From positions 1-6,144 of the forward strand of contig QJVU01000181.1 of NCBI GenBank assembly GCA_003235605.1: a stretch of 6,144 nt of DNA. The letters run 5' to 3'. Source of the DNA: Planctomycetota bacterium. GTDB taxonomy: Bacteria > Planctomycetota > UBA1135 > UBA2386. Of this stretch, positions 4,213 to 6,144 are shown piece by piece. The position numbers and the translations under genes are program-made. The notes below the pieces were generated by a model that worked only from the letters and a program-made list of their open reading frames with translations, searched no databases and was not told the origin of the DNA. The first letter of the stretch is position 1; the number at the start of each line of letters is the position of its first letter.

Positions 4213-6090
4213 CTACTTGGCCTTGCCGAGCAGTCCGTTCTTGACCAACTTCTCCCGGTACGTCGTGCGTGGCACGCCGAACAGTTCCGCACCCTTGGTC
4301 AGGTTTCCTTCCGCCATGCGCAGGGTCTGCATCAGTGCCTCACGCTCCTGCGCCTCCAGGCGCTCCTTGAAGGTGCGCTCGCCGGAATGGTTGTCCTGGT
4401 CAGCAAGTGCCGCCTCGCCCCCTGTTGCGGTCTCCTGCGCCACGGGCGCTTCGAGGTGCCGAACGAGGATCGGTCCGCCAGCAGCACGGAGGGCCGCCGC
4501 CTTGATGCCATGACGGAGCTCGCGGATGTTGCCGCGCCACGGCAGCCGGTGGAGGTGGTCCAGAGTCTCGGCAGCAAGCTCCGGCGGCTGGCCGTACCCC
4601 AGCTCGTCGGCGGCCTCGATCAGGAACCGGTTCGCCAGCATCAGGATGTCCTCGAGGCGTTCCCGAAGCGGCGGCAGCACGATCTCCAGCTCACGAAGGC
4701 GATAGTAGAGGTCCTCTCGGAAGCGCCCCTGCCGGGTTGCGAGGTCCAGGTCCTGGTTGGTGGCTGCGAGGATTCGCACATCCACTTCGATCTGCCGTTG
4801 CGAGCCCACAGGGCTGACGATCCGGTCCTGCAGAACCCGCAGGATCTTCGCCTGCAGGTCCGGCGCCATGTCGCCGATCTCGTCCAGGAACAGGGTGCCG
4901 CCGCTCGCTGCCTCGAAGTGCCCGCGACGCGCCTGGGTTGCGCCCGTGAAAGCGCCTTTCTCGTGCCCGAACAGAATGCTCTCCATGAGCTGTTCGGGAA
5001 TTGCGGCGCAGTTGACAGCAATGAAAGGACCCTTCTTGCGCCTGGAGAGGTCGTGCAGCGCACGAGCAATGACCTCCTTGCCCGTGCCGGTCTCGCCTCG
5101 GATCAGGACAGTGTAGTCCGCCGGCGCATAGAGCTTGACCCGCTCCACCATGTCTGCGCAGGCGACGCTCGAGGTCTGCAGCGCCGGATGGATGGCCGCG
5201 TCCATCGCTGGCTCGGCACGCACCAGGGTGCTGACCAAGTCCCGGTTGCCCAGCGCAGACGCCAGCAGCCGGCCTATGAACACCACCCGCTGCAAGTCGG
5301 CGGCGGTGAGGGTCGCCCCCTCCCGGACACAGTCCGCATAGAGGACACCGAGGTTCTTGCCCAGAGCGCGCAGCGGCAGGGCGATGCTGGAGCTGATGCC
5401 CTCGCGCCGGACGCTGTGTAGCTGGGATGCCACGGGGTCGGCGCTCGCCATCGGCACGTGCACCACCTGACGCGTGTCCTTGACGCGCTTGAGGATGGAC
5501 TGGCTGACTCTGAACGAGCCCTTCTCGCCGCTTCTGGCAAGGAAGAAGGAGCTCCGCTCCAGTGCCGAGAACTCCTCCTCCAGCTGCACCATGACGCGGT
5601 CCACTCCCGTGGAGGTGAGGATGCCTTCCAGCACCGTGTGGATCATGCGCTCCGGCTCGGCAACGCTCTCCAGGTGGTCGGCGATCTCCATGAAGGTCTG
5701 GTACCAGCCGCCGACCTGGGTGCCCACCGCGGCATCCGCTGCTCCCAGAACGGCCGGATCCAGGGTCTCGCCACCACCCTGCTCCCGCTGCGCCAGGTGC
5801 ACCTTCAACATCGCCGGCCCCAGGTTGACGACATCCCCGTCCAGGAAGCTCTCGAAGCGGGTGCCCACGTTCCCGGTCACACTGCGGACCGGAAACGGGA
5901 GCCCTGGCTCGGCCCGGATCTCCAGGGTGCCGCCCTCCGTCGTCCTCACTTCCAGTACCCTGCCGAGACAGTTTGGAAGATCTAACTCAATGTCACAATT
6001 TGACTTATGAGTTCCTATCCAGAACTGACCGCGCTCCAGGGATACCTCTCGGTAGCCGGATCGATCGGTGACCTCCAGATGGAACAGCAT
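4213..6090 (-). CDS. Sigma-54-dependent activator with FHA-like, GAF-like, AAA+ and Fis domains
   Basis: This 625-residue regulator drives open-complex formation by sigma-54 RNA polymerase. Residues 1-100 look like an FHA domain but lack the usual G-R and S-x-x-H phosphothreonine-binding residues. Residues about 145-285 are GAF-like (ending near LPLRALGKNLGVLYADC), so a small ligand or partner may be sensed; there is no receiver domain. The AAA+ core (about 305-545) is intact: Walker A GETGTGKE (332-339), GAFTGA sigma-54 contact loop (379-384), Walker B GTLFLDEIGD (398-407), sensor I ATNQDL (443-448), FREDLYYRL (457-465) with the arginine finger, and sensor II region WRGNIREL (518-525), where the first arginine replaces the usual proline. 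The C-terminal Fis-type helix-turn-helix spans about 583-620 (EGNLTKGAELFGVPRTTYREKL). An in-frame stop at 6132-6130 and the lack of other start codons fix the ATG at 6090, although no Shine-Dalgarno precedes it. As first gene of the run it probably controls this operon, but its target promoter is not visible. Confidence 0.95.
   Translation of the reverse strand: MLFHLEVTDRSGYREVSLERGQFWIGTHKSNCDIELDLPNCLGRVLEVRTTEGGTLEIRAEPGLPFPVRSVTGNVGTRFESFLDGDVVNLGPAMLKVHLAQREQGGGETLDPAVLGAADAAVGTQVGGWYQTFMEIADHLESVAEPERMIHTVLEGILTSTGVDRVMVQLEEEFSALERSSFFLARSGEKGSFRVSQSILKRVKDTRQVVHVPMASADPVASQLHSVRREGISSSIALPLRALGKNLGVLYADCVREGATLTAADLQRVVFIGRLLASALGNRDLVSTLVRAEPAMDAAIHPALQTSSVACADMVERVKLYAPADYTVLIRGETGTGKEVIARALHDLSRRKKGPFIAVNCAAIPEQLMESILFGHEKGAFTGATQARRGHFEAASGGTLFLDEIGDMAPDLQAKILRVLQDRIVSPVGSQRQIEVDVRILAATNQDLDLATRQGRFREDLYYRLRELEIVLPPLRERLEDILMLANRFLIEAADELGYGQPPELAAETLDHLHRLPWRGNIRELRHGIKAAALRAAGGPILVRHLEAPVAQETATGGEAALADQDNHSGERTFKERLEAQEREALMQTLRMAEGNLTKGAELFGVPRTTYREKLVKNGLLGKAK
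5984..6013. repeat. Nested imperfect inverted repeat in an AT-rich island inside the regulator gene
   Basis: Outer arms AACTCA (5984-5989) and TGAGTT (6008-6013) are exact reverse complements. Inside them, GTCA (5992-5995) and TGAC (6001-6004) are also exact reverse complements around a 5-bp centre, CAATT. The two half-arms are separated by 2 and 3 bases, so the dyad is symmetric apart from a one-base offset. The stretch about 5975-6012 has about 34% G+C (13 of 38 bases), far below the rest of the window. It lies 75-110 bp into the regulator coding sequence, at FHA-like residues about 26-39. It could be an operator, an RNA hairpin or a chance dyad; function is not shown by the sequence. Confidence 0.5.
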
Positions 6091-6144
6091 GGGGAACGGG
6101 GGCGAGCCTGTGTCGGTTTCTCGCCGCTTCTACCCCCGAGACCT
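6091..6144. other. 54-bp leader upstream of the regulator, no recognisable signal
   Basis: This is the only clearly non-coding stretch of the window. Reading on the minus strand it contains an in-frame TAG (6132-6130), which ends any N-terminal extension of the regulator. There is no purine-rich ribosome binding site directly before the ATG, no convincing -10/-35 pair, and no GG-N10-GC sigma-54 element. The promoter of the operon, if there is one here, probably lies beyond position 6144. Confidence 0.6.

Noticed and set aside
4194..4292. N-terminal extension of the phosphoesterase from the ATG at 4292
   Set aside because: It would overlap the end of the regulator gene. The extra residues look like an out-of-frame reading, and the fold begins at MGPHVLVVGDIH.
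4387..5421. Plus-strand open frame of 344 codons opposite the sigma-54 activator
   Set aside because: Antisense shadow of the AAA+ and GAF coding region with no recognisable motifs.
5993..6028. Possible sigma-70 promoter in the AT-rich island (TTGACT at 6000-6005 on the plus strand)
   Set aside because: No acceptable -10 hexamer lies at the right spacing on either strand, and no plausible gene is positioned to use it.

Overview
This is a GC-rich window (roughly two thirds G+C by eye). It is almost fully occupied by one compact run of six genes, all on the minus strand, so the run reads from position 6090 down to position 1. Coding density is very high. The junctions, in reading order, are 19 bp, 19 bp, an 8-bp overlap, 8 bp and a 4-bp ATGA overlap. 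This suggests a single transcription unit that continues past position 1. The only clearly non-coding stretch is the 54 bp at 6091-6144. The base composition and the FHA-like/GAF/AAA+/Fis regulator architecture fit a high-GC Gram-negative lineage such as Myxococcota or another deltaproteobacteria-like group. That placement is an inference, and nothing in the window fixes the taxon.

In reading order, the first gene (6090-4213) encodes a 625-residue sigma-54-dependent transcriptional activator with a degenerate FHA-like N-terminus, a GAF-like sensor region, a complete AAA+ domain including GAFTGA, and a C-terminal Fis-type helix-turn-helix. The second (4193-3321) encodes a calcineurin-like metallophosphoesterase that closely resembles the family I know mainly from cyanobacteria and plant plastids (TIGR04168-like).

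Next come three genes for a multi-subunit flavin/iron-sulfur amine or amino-acid dehydrogenase: a DAO-type FAD subunit (3301-2120), a small [2Fe-2S] subunit (2127-1834), and a pyridine-nucleotide-disulfide-oxidoreductase-like FAD subunit with a BFD-like [2Fe-2S] motif (1825-425). They match the parts list of HcnABC (hydrogen cyanide synthase), opine oxidase, and D-hydroxyproline or dye-linked L-proline dehydrogenases. The substrate cannot be read from the sequence. The last gene (428 to beyond 1) is the start of a BtuF-like helical-backbone metal/cobalamin-binding protein without a signal peptide.

Taken together, a signal-responsive sigma-54 activator heads an operon for oxidation of an amino acid, imino acid or opine-like compound, with an accessory phosphoesterase and a corrinoid/metal-binding-type protein. 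The most unusual non-protein signal is an AT-rich island with a nested inverted repeat at 5984-6013, inside the FHA-like part of the regulator gene. It is encoded by rare, A/T-ending codons unlike its surroundings. No tRNA, rRNA, CRISPR array, insertion sequence, terminator or recognisable sigma-54 promoter was found.
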